DNA of 64,000 bases from Naegleria lovaniensis. Taxonomy: Eukaryota > Heterolobosea > Eutetramitea > Acrasida > Naegleriidae. This document shows, piece after piece, positions 20,909-32,072 of the stretch. Both the position numbers and the translations under genes were made by a program. The first letter of the stretch is position 1, and every line of letters begins with the position of its first letter. The stretch covers positions 62,001-126,000 of the forward strand of contig NW_025407828.1 of NCBI RefSeq assembly GCF_003324165.1, in the 5' to 3' direction. The notes beneath the pieces are model-generated. The model was not told where the DNA came from. It saw only the letters and a program-made list of their open reading frames with translations, and ran no database searches.

Positions 20909-23659
20909 ATGACACCACCATCCCAATCCTTAGAAAAAATGTTGAATACATCATTGTCGAGTGTTGCCTCCTCGTTTGGTTCCGGCTCGACGAGCAGCAA
21001 CATGTTTCCGACGCCAACTTCGAGCATATCTCTTCAAGGAAGTAAGGTTCGAGTGGTTTGCAGGGTGAGACCACTGTTGGAGATGGAAAGTGGAGGGAAA
21101 ATGTGTTTGGATGTACCCGATCAAGAGAACGTTGTAGTAACGAGCAAAGGCTTGACCTTCTCTTATGATGAGGTGTTTGGTGCAGGAACATCTCAATCGG
21201 AAGTGTTTGAAACGGTAGGAAGACCTCTCATTGATGATATTATCAAGGGTTATAACTGTACCATATTCGCTTATGGACAAACCTCGTCAGGAAAAACATA
21301 CAGCATGATGAACCTTCCGAAAGATCCGTACAGTGTACGTTTTATTGCTTGCATCACTTAATATTCAGAATTTATTTTGACAACAACAATAACTTTAAAT
21401 TTACAGGAAGAACGTGGAATTGCACCTAGGATTGTTTGTACACTATTCGAAGCGATCGACCAGTCTCCGGAAAATATTGAATTTACTGTAAAAGTATCAT
21501 TTTTTGAAATTTATATGGAGAAGATTTTTGATTTATTTGAGCGTAAGTGTTAGTGACATTATACATTTTGAGGTGAATCGGTTTATGTTTTCAGCCTCAA
21601 AACAAAATTTGGCTGTGAAGGAAGACACGAGCGAAAAGACTTTTTATGTGGAGGATTTGTCTGAATTATATGTTTCAAGTGAGGAAGAAGTGTTACGCCT
21701 AATGAAAATTGGCTGCAAAAACAAAAAAATATCGTCTACGAGTAGGTTTTGATTGTAGTGATGATTAATGATTACCATCCATTTAGAAATGAATAGAGAT
21801 AGTAGCAGAAGTCACACGATCTTTTCTGTTACAGTGACACAGCATGACACTAAGAAAGGTCAAAAAATAAGCTCCAAGCTTTATCTTGTAGATTTGGCTG
21901 GTAGTGTAAGTACAACTTTTGAAATGAGTTTTATTATTTACCGAGTTGATAGGAAAAAGTTTGTAAGACTGAAGCCACTGGCTTACGGTTGGAAGAGGCA
22001 AAAACCATCAACAAAAGCTTAGCAACCCTAGCAAAGGTCATCAGTGCTCTTACAGAAAAAAATGTAAGTGGTGTCATTTTTCAGAATTTTCTGTTGATAA
22101 GCAATAATTGCGTAGCCTCATATCCCTTATAGAGAAAGTAAATTGACAAAACTATTACAAGACGCATTAGGTGGAAATACAAGAACTACATTAATGATTA
22201 ATTGTTCGCCGAGCAATTTAAACGAAGATGAAACAATTTCCACCCTGAGGTTTGGGTTAACTGCAAATAGTATTAAAAACAAGCCAAAGGTGAATTTTGA
22301 AACAAGTGACACAGAATACAAAAAGCAATTGACATTGGCAAGAAATGAAATTATTGGTCTTAAAACAAAGAACATACAGTTAGAAGCTGAGTTAGTTACA
22401 CTTAAAGCTTCACACACGAATTACGAAAAATTAAGCTTTGCCAACAATTTGCTCTTAAAACAAGCACAACAAAAAGACGACAGCATCGAAGCTCTCAACC
22501 TAGAAATTTTAAAATTAAGGAGAGAGTTAGATTTGATGAAAGGAAAGCACGAGCAGCTAAATATTGCGATGGGCGAAAAGACTTCATCCCTTATATCAGA
22601 GCTAGTTGAGTACAAGAAACAATGCTCAGAATTGCAATCTGATAACCAACTTCTCAAACAGCAAATTTCTAATCAGCAAGTATCAACTTCACCAACTTTG
22701 ATTGGTAGCACTCCAATGGATTTAAATAACCCAGAAGTTCGGTTGGAATCAATTTCTGATATAGACAACACTGGAAAGTACTCCAAAGCGGTTGACATTG
22801 TGTTGGACGAATTAATGAGGATTAAAATGGATAGAAGCGAAATCCAAGAGATGGTTGCGAATGCATCGAGCGAGATTCGTGATTACATGGACCAAATTCT
22901 ATCCGGGCAGCAACTAAGCGAACAAGAAATACAGTATGATGCCCTTTCTAAAATTTCAGAAAAAGATGTCAGCGAACTCGAAATTAACTTTTCAGCCCAA
23001 GAACTCAAGGATTACGTTCAAATGTTGGAAGAACAAAACAAAAGTATCAAGAATGAGCTTGAAGCCTTTTTAAAAGGAAATTCACAATCGAGACAAGTTG
23101 TAGGTGACACAGATCAAGATTTGCAAATTCTCACCAATACAACAGACCCTATCAAGAATGGCCTATCAGCATCATCCCTCCATGGAGGAAAGGTTGTAGT
23201 ACCACTAAAAGGGGGATTCAAGAAGCAGCAAAAAACCTTAAATGATTCTCTGGATGACGAAGAGGAAATTATCGGTAGTGAAATGGTGAAATGCGGCCAA
23301 GTTTTCATTCTGTCGAAAAGTTCTGTAAGTATTATCTTTTTTCAAATGGTTCTGATGGCATATGTGACATCTTCTCTATCCAGAACTCTAGTCAGGATGT
23401 GTGGAAAAAGCGATGGCTGGTCATTGGATACAAAACCCCCCAAATTAAGATTTATAAGACCATCAAATCCATCACTCCACAGCTCATCTCACTCTCCACC
23501 CAATCCACTCTCATCAAGAACGACTCTGAATATATCCTATCCATCTCTAACACAAGCATTGGAGATATTCACATGAAATTTTCCTCGACACAAGACATCA
23601 AAGAATGGAATACAGTCATCGTTGACGTATTGGACATGTTGCAGAGTTCTTCGCAATGA
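20909..23659 (+). CDS. Kinesin-1-like motor with C-terminal PH domain
   Basis: Seven exons (20909-21334, 21407-21542, 21595-21741, 21787-21905, 21953-22063, 22116-23324, 23384-23659) join in frame to 807 residues. The N-terminal motor has [10 protein letters not shown], the P-loop [19 protein letters not shown] (switch I), LVDLAGSEK (switch II), [13 protein letters not shown] and [16 protein letters not shown]. The TSSGKT form and the neck region fit kinesin-1 best. A coiled coil of about 250 residues follows. The last 120 residues ([25 protein letters not shown], then a helix with [12 protein letters not shown]) read as a pleckstrin-homology domain, so the motor probably binds lipid cargo directly. 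The C-terminal PH on a kinesin-1-type motor is unusual. Confidence 0.9.
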
Positions 23660-23708
23660 ATGACTTCATAAAAAATAATTTTCAATCATAAAAATAGATT
23701 TAAAAAAT

Positions 23709-26243
23709 ATGCCAACAGCCCAATCGCTTCCTCCGCGTTCGGGTTCCAGTGCTGCTTCCAATCGAAAGATGGTGGTTCATGCTGGACAAAATTCTGCTCG
23801 AGGAGGAAAAAGCGACTTGCCGTTATCGGCATCAAACGCAAAATCCTTGAGTAACAATACCAATCAGCAACGAGGATATAGTCCGACGATAAACAATCAA
23901 CAATCAAACAACAAGAACAATAATAACCACAACATTAATGAGAGAGCAAAATTGTCGAATCATCTTCCAACCAGATCATCACATTGGAACAATACAACCG
24001 AATTTGCTCCCAAAATATTGATCAATCCTGCATCAAAATCGGCAACAGCATCATCGGGAAATGAAAAAAGCAAAACCCATCCTCAGCTGGCTATCATTAA
24101 ACAAATTGAAGAACGATATCTTCAATTCTTGTCGGATGAAGGAAAAGTGGAGAATATTATCGAGAGCATTGAGGGAGTGAATGTGCCAACCGACACCATG
24201 CTAGATTTTTGTAGTGTTAGAAAACGTTGTATTGAGCAATATCACAATATCACTCTTCAGGATCCAGAGTACGACAAAACACATGACGTCATTTCTCATA
24301 TTTGGAGAATGTTTTACTACAGAGTCATCGATTTGTTCCGAAGAAACACAATCTTGAAAGAAAGAAAGGACATCTATCTCAAATTTCTCAACACTGGACT
24401 TGACGAATACAAAGAATTTTACAAGAAATTAACAGAATTGTTTCAAAAGGAAAAGGTGCTCATTCAACGTGGAGATTTATTTCGCTACAAAGCTCTATTG
24501 TTGAACAACAAACCCGCTGATTTCTTAAAAAGTGAAAAGTACTACAATAAGGCCCTACAACTTTCAAGAGATTTTGGAAATGCTTGGAATCAATTAGCTG
24601 TTATTTCTACATATAACAATGATATTTTCCTTGCACTTTATAGATATTACAGAAGTTTAGGTTCCATCCATAGACCATTTTCATGCACCAAGGATAATAT
24701 TATTTTGTTATTCAAGAATAATGTTCCAAAAATGCAAGGAAGGAGTAGTTATCACTTGCTGACTTTGCATGGCAAGTTATTTCAACAAATAACCCCAATA
24801 CCGGAGTTAGAAGATGATAATGCGACATTAATTATTAACGATTGCTTCAATGAGATTCCAAGAAATGACACTAATTATTTGTTGAAAGCCACCATTATGA
24901 ATTTATTTGTTGATCAGAAAAGTAACTCTTCCTTCTATTCAAAGGTATTCAATGAGATGTTCTTTGCTAAATTGGTCGATATTTATTGTGACAACCAACA
25001 AATTACATCTTATGAGGATATTTATGCCTCACTCGTTCTCTATATTGAATATTTCCTTCAAAACAGAGCAAAATATTTGCATGAAAACGAGAACTTGTGT
25101 CAAGTAATTTGCCATTTATTTTCGAGAATTGTTAACGATGAGGAGCTATCAAAGCATACAGAGGAAAATACATTCTACACAGAAGTGTTAGGATATAGTC
25201 CCTTGAATGGTAATCTTGGAACCTTTACAACTAGAAATGAGAATTCTGCTCTCAAACAATCCCTTGTTCAATTATTTGACAAGCAAAAGAATGAACTTGT
25301 GAACGACACACTCATTCCACTATTTTATCACGAGAAGAGCAAAACGTTCTCGACCAATCCCATTGAAGATGACGATGAAAGTATCATGTTAAATGGTGAC
25401 ATTTTGGCCGAGTTAAACAATGGTGATGATCTCATCCTCAATGATGATGACATGACAGACGTCTCTCACCAGAAGGATCGACCTGTCCAAAGCATGACTC
25501 CACCACCTTCAACTACACAAATTTCTACCACTGGCACTAATAACATTTGGCAATCAGACACCGCTCTTCCCGAGACTAAAAACGAAAGTCCATCATCGTT
25601 GGCAAAGCTTAATGTGACAAGCCCACTCTTGCATAGCAATTTCATAGAATCTCCATTTAGAATGAATGCCTATGACAACAATGATCACTTGTTCAATCAA
25701 AGAATGTCCACACCCACCAACAATGGAATGAGCTCACCTCTCATTGAGAAATCAACCTTGATGAGCAAAATTTTAAGCTCACCTCCCAAGAATACCACCA
25801 CACCCAATACAGCACAGAGCTCAACACCTTCTGTGTTTGACTCTATCTTTGGTTCAGCACAGTCAACAACAAGCACTTCCTCCAACAATGACGCTTGGAA
25901 TCGACCACCTGTTGGTTCACAAAGCAATTGGGGTGGAGTTCCTTCATTCCTGGGAGGTTATAATGTAGCACCAAACATCAATGTGATTTATAATCCATTT
26001 GGGTTCAATTATCCATCCATGTATGGTAGTGGAGTTGGAACGGCCTATCCGTTCCCTCAACCACAGCAGCAACCTCAACCACCAGTACAAACATCAACTT
26101 CTCCACACTCCCAGACAAGTGTGAGTAGCTCAAATCAATCAAGTGGCGGAGGGGTCCTATCTTTCCCATTCAGAAACAGTAGTAGCAGCAGTAGTAGTAG
26201 CAGTTGTGGAACATCTTCAAATTCCTTTAATCTTTTTGATTAG
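23709..26243 (+). CDS. EST1/SMG5-SMG7 family protein (14-3-3-like TPR)
   Basis: A single frame of 844 residues begins with an ATG after AAAAAAT. Residues 1-120 are low-complexity. The conserved domain spans about 125-340: IWRMFYYRVIDLFRRN, RGDLFRYKAL, KSEKYYNKALQLSRDFGNAW, NQLAVISTYNNDIFLALYRY and YRSLGSIHRPF. This is the EST1/SMG 14-3-3-like TPR region that binds phosphorylated UPF1 in nonsense-mediated decay. There is no PIN nuclease domain, so SMG7-like is the best name. The C-terminal 300 residues are Ser/Thr/Pro/Asn-rich and end in a poly-Ser tract and NSFNLFD. It starts only 49 bases after the kinesin stop. Confidence 0.88.
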   Translation: MPTAQSLPPRSGSSAASNRKMVVHAGQNSARGGKSDLPLSASNAKSLSNNTNQQRGYSPTINNQQSNNKNNNNHNINERAKLSNHLPTRSSHWNNTTEFAPKILINPASKSATASSGNEKSKTHPQLAIIKQIEERYLQFLSDEGKVENIIESIEGVNVPTDTMLDFCSVRKRCIEQYHNITLQDPEYDKTHDVISHIWRMFYYRVIDLFRRNTILKERKDIYLKFLNTGLDEYKEFYKKLTELFQKEKVLIQRGDLFRYKALLLNNKPADFLKSEKYYNKALQLSRDFGNAWNQLAVISTYNNDIFLALYRYYRSLGSIHRPFSCTKDNIILLFKNNVPKMQGRSSYHLLTLHGKLFQQITPIPELEDDNATLIINDCFNEIPRNDTNYLLKATIMNLFVDQKSNSSFYSKVFNEMFFAKLVDIYCDNQQITSYEDIYASLVLYIEYFLQNRAKYLHENENLCQVICHLFSRIVNDEELSKHTEENTFYTEVLGYSPLNGNLGTFTTRNENSALKQSLVQLFDKQKNELVNDTLIPLFYHEKSKTFSTNPIEDDDESIMLNGDILAELNNGDDLILNDDDMTDVSHQKDRPVQSMTPPPSTTQISTTGTNNIWQSDTALPETKNESPSSLAKLNVTSPLLHSNFIESPFRMNAYDNNDHLFNQRMSTPTNNGMSSPLIEKSTLMSKILSSPPKNTTTPNTAQSSTPSVFDSIFGSAQSTTSTSSNNDAWNRPPVGSQSNWGGVPSFLGGYNVAPNINVIYNPFGFNYPSMYGSGVGTAYPFPQPQQQPQPPVQTSTSPHSQTSVSSSNQSSGGGVLSFPFRNSSSSSSSSSCGTSSNSFNLFD

Positions 26244-26444
26244 ATGTTTGACGTTGTGAAAGATCAGAAAAACATAATTCTTTTTGGTCACTGTGATCAT
26301 TTGACTTGAGATGCAGGCGGAAACTTTCGACAATGATTATGAAGCTCTAGAACATTTCGCTTTCAATTCAACTATGAAAGATGGTATGCCCTAAATTTTT
26401 CCCGCCAACGTAAAACGTTTAAAATTAAATTTAAAATAAAAAAA

Positions 26445-28695
26445 ATGCAAGCAAACTCAAAGCCCACTAATAAGAAGGTAAGCCTTGTTACTAAGGAACT
26501 CTCATCATGCTCTTTACATTGCTAATACTTGTCGGAATTGATTTGTACAAACATTGCCATGATCGTTCATTCAAAATATCCTGATACAACAGGGATCTAT
26601 TGAGAAGAAGGTTCTCGCTCTCAAAGAGAGAAACGAGATATTGGAAGGAACCAACACTCAACTCTCGAATATCATAACACAACAACAACAAGAAATTCGA
26701 ACTTTAGAAACAGCGCTCGAGTTGGCTTCGGGACAAGATGCTCAACAATTCTATAACTTTGGAGCCTATCAACTCGAAAATCAAAAGCTCCGAGAGGAAT
26801 TTCAGAGAGTACAAGCAGAGATGGAACAACTTCATTCGGAAAAGGAATCATTCGAGAATGAATTGGAAATTAAAAAACAAGAAATTGCCGAGTTGGAGAT
26901 GCAAAAAGAAAACCTCATGTCTCTAGTGGATAATCAAAATAAGGAATTGTCTGCTCTCAAGAATGTTTCTGAGATGTTAAAGGAAAAGGCGTCACTTCTC
27001 AAAAGATCTGATTCAGAACTTGTAAAAACACGCAAAGAATTGGAGTCCGTCCGATCTCAATTTCAAATATTGGAGAAGGATTATGCCAACGAGAGAGAAT
27101 TGCGAGAGCAAGCAGAAAAAAGATTTGATGACTTGAAGCAATCATCAGAAAATGAAACTGGTTCTCTTCGAGAGCAACTTGATACCTTTGCAGACATGAA
27201 CTTTAAATATCAAAAACAATTGAACGAGTTAAAATCTGAAAATGTGCAAATGAGGGAAATGTCAGACACAATGACCCTCAAAACAAAGGAGCTTGAAGAG
27301 GTCATAAAACTACTAAAGGAAGAGAGAAAGAGCTCTGAAGAGGAATTATGTAATCGATTGAAAGAGAGAATTTCACAACTCACTCAACTGAATGGCGAAA
27401 AGGATGCAATTCTTAACTCACAAAAGGAACTACAATTCAAATTGATGGAAAAGGAAGAAGCGTTGAGGCTGAAAGAAGACCATTTGAACAAGTTGGAGCA
27501 GCAAATCACAAACCAAGGAGAAAACAAGAAGATTATGCAAAAGACTCTCTTACAACAATTGGAAACTCTTCGAAGAGAAATTCAAGAAAAAGATACTGAA
27601 ATCTCTAATCTTAAAGAATACATTGACAACATGGAAAAGGACAACAACAAACTAAAAATTCTAGTCAAAGCCTTAAAGAGAAATCAAGAACAACGGTCAC
27701 AACTGCTTGGTAAGGAGAAGGGAATTACAGCTGTATTAGGAGGAAGTTCGGTCAATTCATCTCAAATTACAAACGTCTCTGCCGTCATGGACGCTCGTGA
27801 AGACGATGTGAAAAGCGTGTGTTCATCCGTATCCAACTACAGTGCTGCTAGAGAACCGGAAAAACCACCATTGAGCGCCTCATCGAAGACTGCCTCGACC
27901 AGAATTGATTCCAGCTATGCAACCATTTCACCAAAATCGAATACTGAGCAAGAAACTCCAACACGTCAACTAAGCTATGGAAGTCCAAGCATGAATGAGT
28001 CTCAACACGGAGGAGAGGAGGAGGCTTTGAATTCATCTGAGGTTTCGGTGAATGAACCACCAGCCACTGCTGTGACGGCATTCAACCATGCCAACTTGCA
28101 GACAGCCAATGATCGTACATTGTTCCAACCACAACTATCTCAAGAACAAGTGAAACCAGCTTGCATTCCAACAAAGCCAACTCTTAGGGTTGTTAACACC
28201 TTTACAGCTCCCAACACTTCCAACATCAATTCGAATGCAGTACTCGTCAACAACCCTTACATTCCATCATCCTTGAATGTGGTCCCTGCCTCTACAAGTA
28301 GTAGTTCACACATCAACAATGAGAACGTTGGCGTTGTCAAGACCACTCTTGAAAAAGCATTCCATTCAACACCTAACAAACCCTACCAACAACACTCCAA
28401 TGCCACTACTACTGCTTCGAGAAAACCCCTCGCCTTACTTTCAAATCACCACAACAGCCAATCCATGAGTGTGCCATCAACCACAAGTTTTCAACAACCC
28501 ACGAAGAAACCATTCAAGCATCATCATGCTTCTCCACAACCCACTCCACATTATGCAAAAACTTTGGATGAACTTGCAGCCACACCCTCTCCATTTTCAA
28601 ACTTTTCACAAAACAAAAAGGAAATGGATATGAGTGTGTTAAGTACGCCAACATTCCAGAGAATGGATCTCTTTGAATTGGCAGAAATGAAATAA
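26445..28695 (+). CDS. Long coiled-coil protein of unknown function
   Basis: A short first exon (26445-26477, MQANSKPTNKK, ATG after a run of A) is joined through a 115-base intron (GTAAGC to CAG) to 26593-28695, giving 711 residues. Residues 12-360 are an almost continuous coiled coil rich in Glu, Lys, Leu and Gln (for example ELEEVIKLLKEERKSSEEEL). The rest is Ser/Thr/Asn/Pro-rich and likely disordered, ending in FQRMDLFELAEMK. The layout resembles golgins, tethers or centrosomal scaffolds, but no diagnostic domain is seen and coiled coils align easily by chance. Confidence 0.8.
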
Positions 28696-28732
28696 CACTC
28701 CATTGTATCATAAAATACAACAATTATTAAAC

Positions 28733-28876
28733 ATGGAAAGGATCCGCACTTTGCGAAACCATCTCGGGAATGATGTACTGGAGGTTACCCGAGGACGGAG
28801 CGCATTCTTTCCTTACTTTGCAAAAATCAATCCGCACACGAACCAGCTTGAATTCTTTGATGATTCCATGTTTTAA
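28733..28876 (+). CDS. Possible 47-residue ORF or first exon of the START gene
   Basis: An ATG 37 bases after the preceding stop opens a frame of 47 codons (MERIRTLRNHLGNDVLE to LEFFDDSMF) ending 29 bases before the START gene. The segment just before the next ATG (28906) is pyrimidine-rich and ends in CCTAG, like a 3' splice site, so part of this ORF could be an upstream exon, for instance via the weak GTACTG donor at 28778. It may equally be an independent small gene. The family is not recognised. Confidence 0.35.
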   Translation: MERIRTLRNHLGNDVLEVTRGRSAFFPYFAKINPHTNQLEFFDDSMF

Positions 28877-28905
28877 AAAAACATTTCTTTCTCATTAATT
28901 CCTAG

Positions 28906-29637
28906 ATGAACAAACAAGAGATCAAACAAAAGTGGCAACAAGCTCTCACTCTTGCACAAAGTTTCACTCCAGACAAATTCAAATTCTACGAACAAAAAGA
29001 TCACGTCGTCATTAGTAGTTGTGAAGATCCCAATGGAACAGTGGTGATGGGTCAACTCGTGATTGAAAAGTGCACAGCTGCCGAATATTTACAAGTCATT
29101 CAAACCACCGAGTTAAAGACTTGGGTGTTATTAGATCCAAAAGCAAAAGAATATGTGGAATTGGATTCTTTTGAAGATCAAGATGGTCATTATTCCATTC
29201 GGTATTACATTGGTGCTTCTCCCAGTAAGTTTTCTTGAATTATTTCTCGATAGAATAATCACAATAGCTGTGGATGAAAATCTTGTTGAAATGATGATCA
29301 AAAAGACATGATGGTGAGTGATCGAGATTTCATCATTTGTTTACACATCCATCATGATGATCAAGTCTCTTCAAATCGTTACATCGTGGTAACTACCTCT
29401 GTCGATGGTTCCTACACTTCTGATTTGGCGACATCGCACGGCGTTCGTGGAACGAACATCTTTTCGTATCATGAACTCGTGGAAACGGAACATGGAGATT
29501 TACAAGTGGTGTTTAAGGGACAAGCTTCAGCGAATGGATGGATTCCAACTGCAGTGGCGAATCAAGTGGTATATGGTCGTCCATTGATCATTGCTGCAGT
29601 GGCCAAGTATTTGGGAAAGTCTACACGCAGTGTTTGA
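28906..29637 (+). CDS. START-domain lipid-binding protein with one frame break
   Basis: Exons 28906-29224 and 29268-29637 are joined across a 43-base intron (GTAAGT to TAG). The protein runs through a START-type fold: an N-terminal helix, IRYYIGASP, then VSDRDFIICLHIH, NRYIVVTTSVD, GVRGTNIFSYHELVE, and FKGQASANGWIPTAVANQ before the C-terminal helix. START domains bind and transfer sterols or phospholipids. In exon 2 the frame changes at a run of five A (29300-29304); one more A would read directly from VEMMIKK into DMMVSDRD. The start may lie further upstream if 28733-28876 contributes an exon. The ligand cannot be told. Confidence 0.75.
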
Positions 29638-29774
29638 GTTGAATGCTTGTTTTAGACGTACATTGTAAACCAAATGGAACACTAAAAAAACACGTGTATG
29701 GTCTAAGGGAACACGACATTGACAAACCTTGTTTCATTCTCTTTCCATCTCTATAAGATTGTTTTCAAAACAAA

Positions 29775-30428
29775 ATGAATCCACAACAACATCAACAACA
29801 AGAAACAACTTCACAAGTTGCAAAACCAACCTCCGAACAATGGCAACGAATGCTCGCAGGTGAAATGTACAATGCCATGGATCCTTCTCTCGTACAGGCT
29901 CGTCGTCAATGTCGTCAAGAATTCTTACATCCCTTCAACAACCTTTCGGAACAACAAGAATCTCCTTCTGAATTCCGAGAAGCGCTTTGTCGAACATTTA
30001 TGGGCCATCACGGTGAGAATTCTTACATTGAACCTCCATTCCGATGCGATTATGGCTCGAATATTTATTATGGAAAAAACTTTTATGCCAATTTTAATTG
30101 TTGCATGTTGGATGTGTGTGAAATTCGAATCGGAGAGAATGTCATGTTTGGTCCAAATGTTCAAATTTATACGGCTACTCATCCCACAGATCCAATCGAA
30201 CGAACACAAAGTGGAATGGAGTATGGAAAGCCCATTACGATTGGAGATTATGTTTGGATTGGAGGTGGAGCGATTGTCAATCCGGGAGTGACCATCGGAG
30301 AAGGAAGTACCATCGGAAGTGGATCGGTGGTGACACGAGATGTTCCGCCCTATGTGGTGGCAGCTGGAAATCCATGTCGAGTGATTAAACAGTTGGAAAG
30401 ACCCAAAATTAAGGAAACAATGGAATGA
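29775..30428 (+). CDS. Maltose/galactoside O-acetyltransferase-like (hexapeptide repeat)
   Basis: This intron-free frame of 217 residues has a Gln-rich N-terminus (about 20 residues) ahead of a complete Maa/LacA/NodL-type protein: QWQRMLAGEMYNAMDPSL, PFRCDYGSNIYYGKNFYAN, IRIGENVMFGPNVQIYTATH (catalytic His), PITIGDYVWIGGGAIVNPGV, then TIGSGSVVTRDVPPYVVAAG. The left-handed beta-helix transfers acetyl from acetyl-CoA to a sugar hydroxyl. The family is mostly bacterial and fungal, so acquisition by transfer is possible. Codon use does not look foreign by eye, and the absence of introns is weak evidence because many neighbours also lack them. Confidence 0.93.
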   Translation: MNPQQHQQQETTSQVAKPTSEQWQRMLAGEMYNAMDPSLVQARRQCRQEFLHPFNNLSEQQESPSEFREALCRTFMGHHGENSYIEPPFRCDYGSNIYYGKNFYANFNCCMLDVCEIRIGENVMFGPNVQIYTATHPTDPIERTQSGMEYGKPITIGDYVWIGGGAIVNPGVTIGEGSTIGSGSVVTRDVPPYVVAAGNPCRVIKQLERPKIKETME

Positions 30429-30615
30429 TTCAACAGTGTTCCATTTGAATTCATTTGAAATTAGTTCAATTTAAGGTGAAAATAAATTATTTCATAAAGA
30501 AAATTTTCATCTGGTTCTTCTATTCGTCAACTAAGGTGACATCCAAGTTTCATCTCAAGAATGAAAAGAACACGAACGCGTTGAAGTTGATGAAGAGGAA
30601 GAAATTTAAAAAAAA

Positions 30616-31956
30616 ATGCTTCAAACCTCTGAAAGTTTCGGAAAGGATCAGGACACTAAGACCATGTCGGAAGTAAATGGACAATCATCATCAGAACAAC
30701 AACAACAACAACCAAAATTTGAAGAAAAGGCTCAAGCTTTAAATCATCTCTTTGATACATTGGATTCTAAATTGAGAACAGGATCATCATCCAATCATTT
30801 CAATACGAGTAGTACTAGTAACAGTACCATCAAGATGCCTCCGGGACTCACACTCGACGACATGTCTTTTTGGTTAAAGTACAGACAAGAAATTGATTAT
30901 TCAAAACCAACACCTTTTGCATGTCCACCCATAGCTTCTTATCAATACACTTCGTCAGAGTCTTCTTCAACAACCTTGGAACAAGACCATCCGAAAAGAA
31001 TTAAAGCCAAATCAGCACAGAAAAGAAAACAACAACAGGAACCATTACAACCAAGTACTACTACGGTCCTTCCAGAACATAATGATGGCCTTTCAAAAGT
31101 TTTTTGCATTAAAAGAAAAAGAAATGAGGAGCCGATTGAAACATTTTATATTCCTTCGATTCAACAAACGAAGAAGACTAAAATTTCGGATTTGGAAAAG
31201 CATTTGGCTAATACCAATCTATCAGGAGAGTCATCAAAGAAAAAGAAGGATCATGATTTTTCAATTAGTCCTAATGTGTCACTCTTCAAATTTACCTTGT
31301 TAAAAGATGAAAGTAATCAAAAGAAAAAACAAGAAACTCACTCTGCTTCGTTGAAACAAATCGCCACGATTGACAGCAAATCTAAAACAACCGATCGATT
31401 AAAGAGTCATCAAGAATCGCTCAAACAAAAACGTTTGCTTAGAATTAACGAGAAGAGACGAGAAGGTGATAAGGAAATTGTGGAATTTGGGTTTGTTCAA
31501 GCAAAAGAAAAGAAAACCACTGAGGAATTGCTCTCTCCTTATGAGTCTCTATTAAAGCAAGCTTACGGAAATGATTCACTTGAAGAATTGAGAAAACTTG
31601 AACAAGCAGAGGACGACGATTTTGAAATTGATTACTACACTGTTGAAACAACCAATGACATGCAAGATGATGACGAACAACCTCATGCAAACGCAGTTTT
31701 GAGATTTGAAAGTTTTGATGATCAATTATGGCTCGAAAACACATTGGATGATGGATTATTTGACAATGACGACGAATATGACTCTGAAGACTCTAACGCT
31801 TCAGGAAATCCAAATAACGATTATCCTGACGAAGAAGAGGATGACGATGATGACGAATACTATGACGAAGATGACTATGGAGGAAACCAATATTATGATG
31901 ATGGTGAGCAATACTATGACGACGAACAAGACGATGATGACGGTGATTATTATTAA
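30616..31956 (+). CDS. IWR1: Iwr1/SLC7A6OS, RNA polymerase II nuclear import factor
   Basis: The start follows a run of eight A, and 446 residues are encoded without introns. The Iwr1 signature is present in both halves: VFCIKRKRNEEPIETFYIP near residue 155, and the C-terminal block DDDFEIDYYTVETTND, FESFDDQLWLENT, then EYDSEDSNASGNPNNDYPDE. The last 50 residues are a Asp/Glu/Tyr-rich tail. In yeast Iwr1 binds assembled RNA polymerase II in the cytoplasm and supplies the nuclear import signal. The basic run KRIKAKSAQKRK near residue 130 is a candidate import signal here. Confidence 0.88.
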   Translation: MLQTSESFGKDQDTKTMSEVNGQSSSEQQQQQPKFEEKAQALNHLFDTLDSKLRTGSSSNHFNTSSTSNSTIKMPPGLTLDDMSFWLKYRQEIDYSKPTPFACPPIASYQYTSSESSSTTLEQDHPKRIKAKSAQKRKQQQEPLQPSTTTVLPEHNDGLSKVFCIKRKRNEEPIETFYIPSIQQTKKTKISDLEKHLANTNLSGESSKKKKDHDFSISPNVSLFKFTLLKDESNQKKKQETHSASLKQIATIDSKSKTTDRLKSHQESLKQKRLLRINEKRREGDKEIVEFGFVQAKEKKTTEELLSPYESLLKQAYGNDSLEELRKLEQAEDDDFEIDYYTVETTNDMQDDDEQPHANAVLRFESFDDQLWLENTLDDGLFDNDDEYDSEDSNASGNPNNDYPDEEEDDDDDEYYDEDDYGGNQYYDDGEQYYDDEQDDDDGDYY

Positions 31957-32072
31957 GGTGTACTCTCAAATTTTTCTCAGATTTCAAAATTGGTGAGAGC
32001 ATTTCAAACTGGCAATTCACTTACAGATATAATTCACCATCTCGTGTTAAGGCATCAAGAGCACGTTTATTA

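Noticed and set aside
28733-30676. Shared peptide ERIRTLR at 28733 and near 30650, suggesting a repeat
   Set aside because: The second occurrence is in a frame that only shadows the Iwr1 start region, and the surrounding bases do not align. It is coincidence.
31706-32020. Met/Thr-rich plus-strand and His/Arg-rich minus-strand frames
   Set aside because: Both are shifted or antisense readings of the Asp/Glu/Tyr tail of Iwr1.
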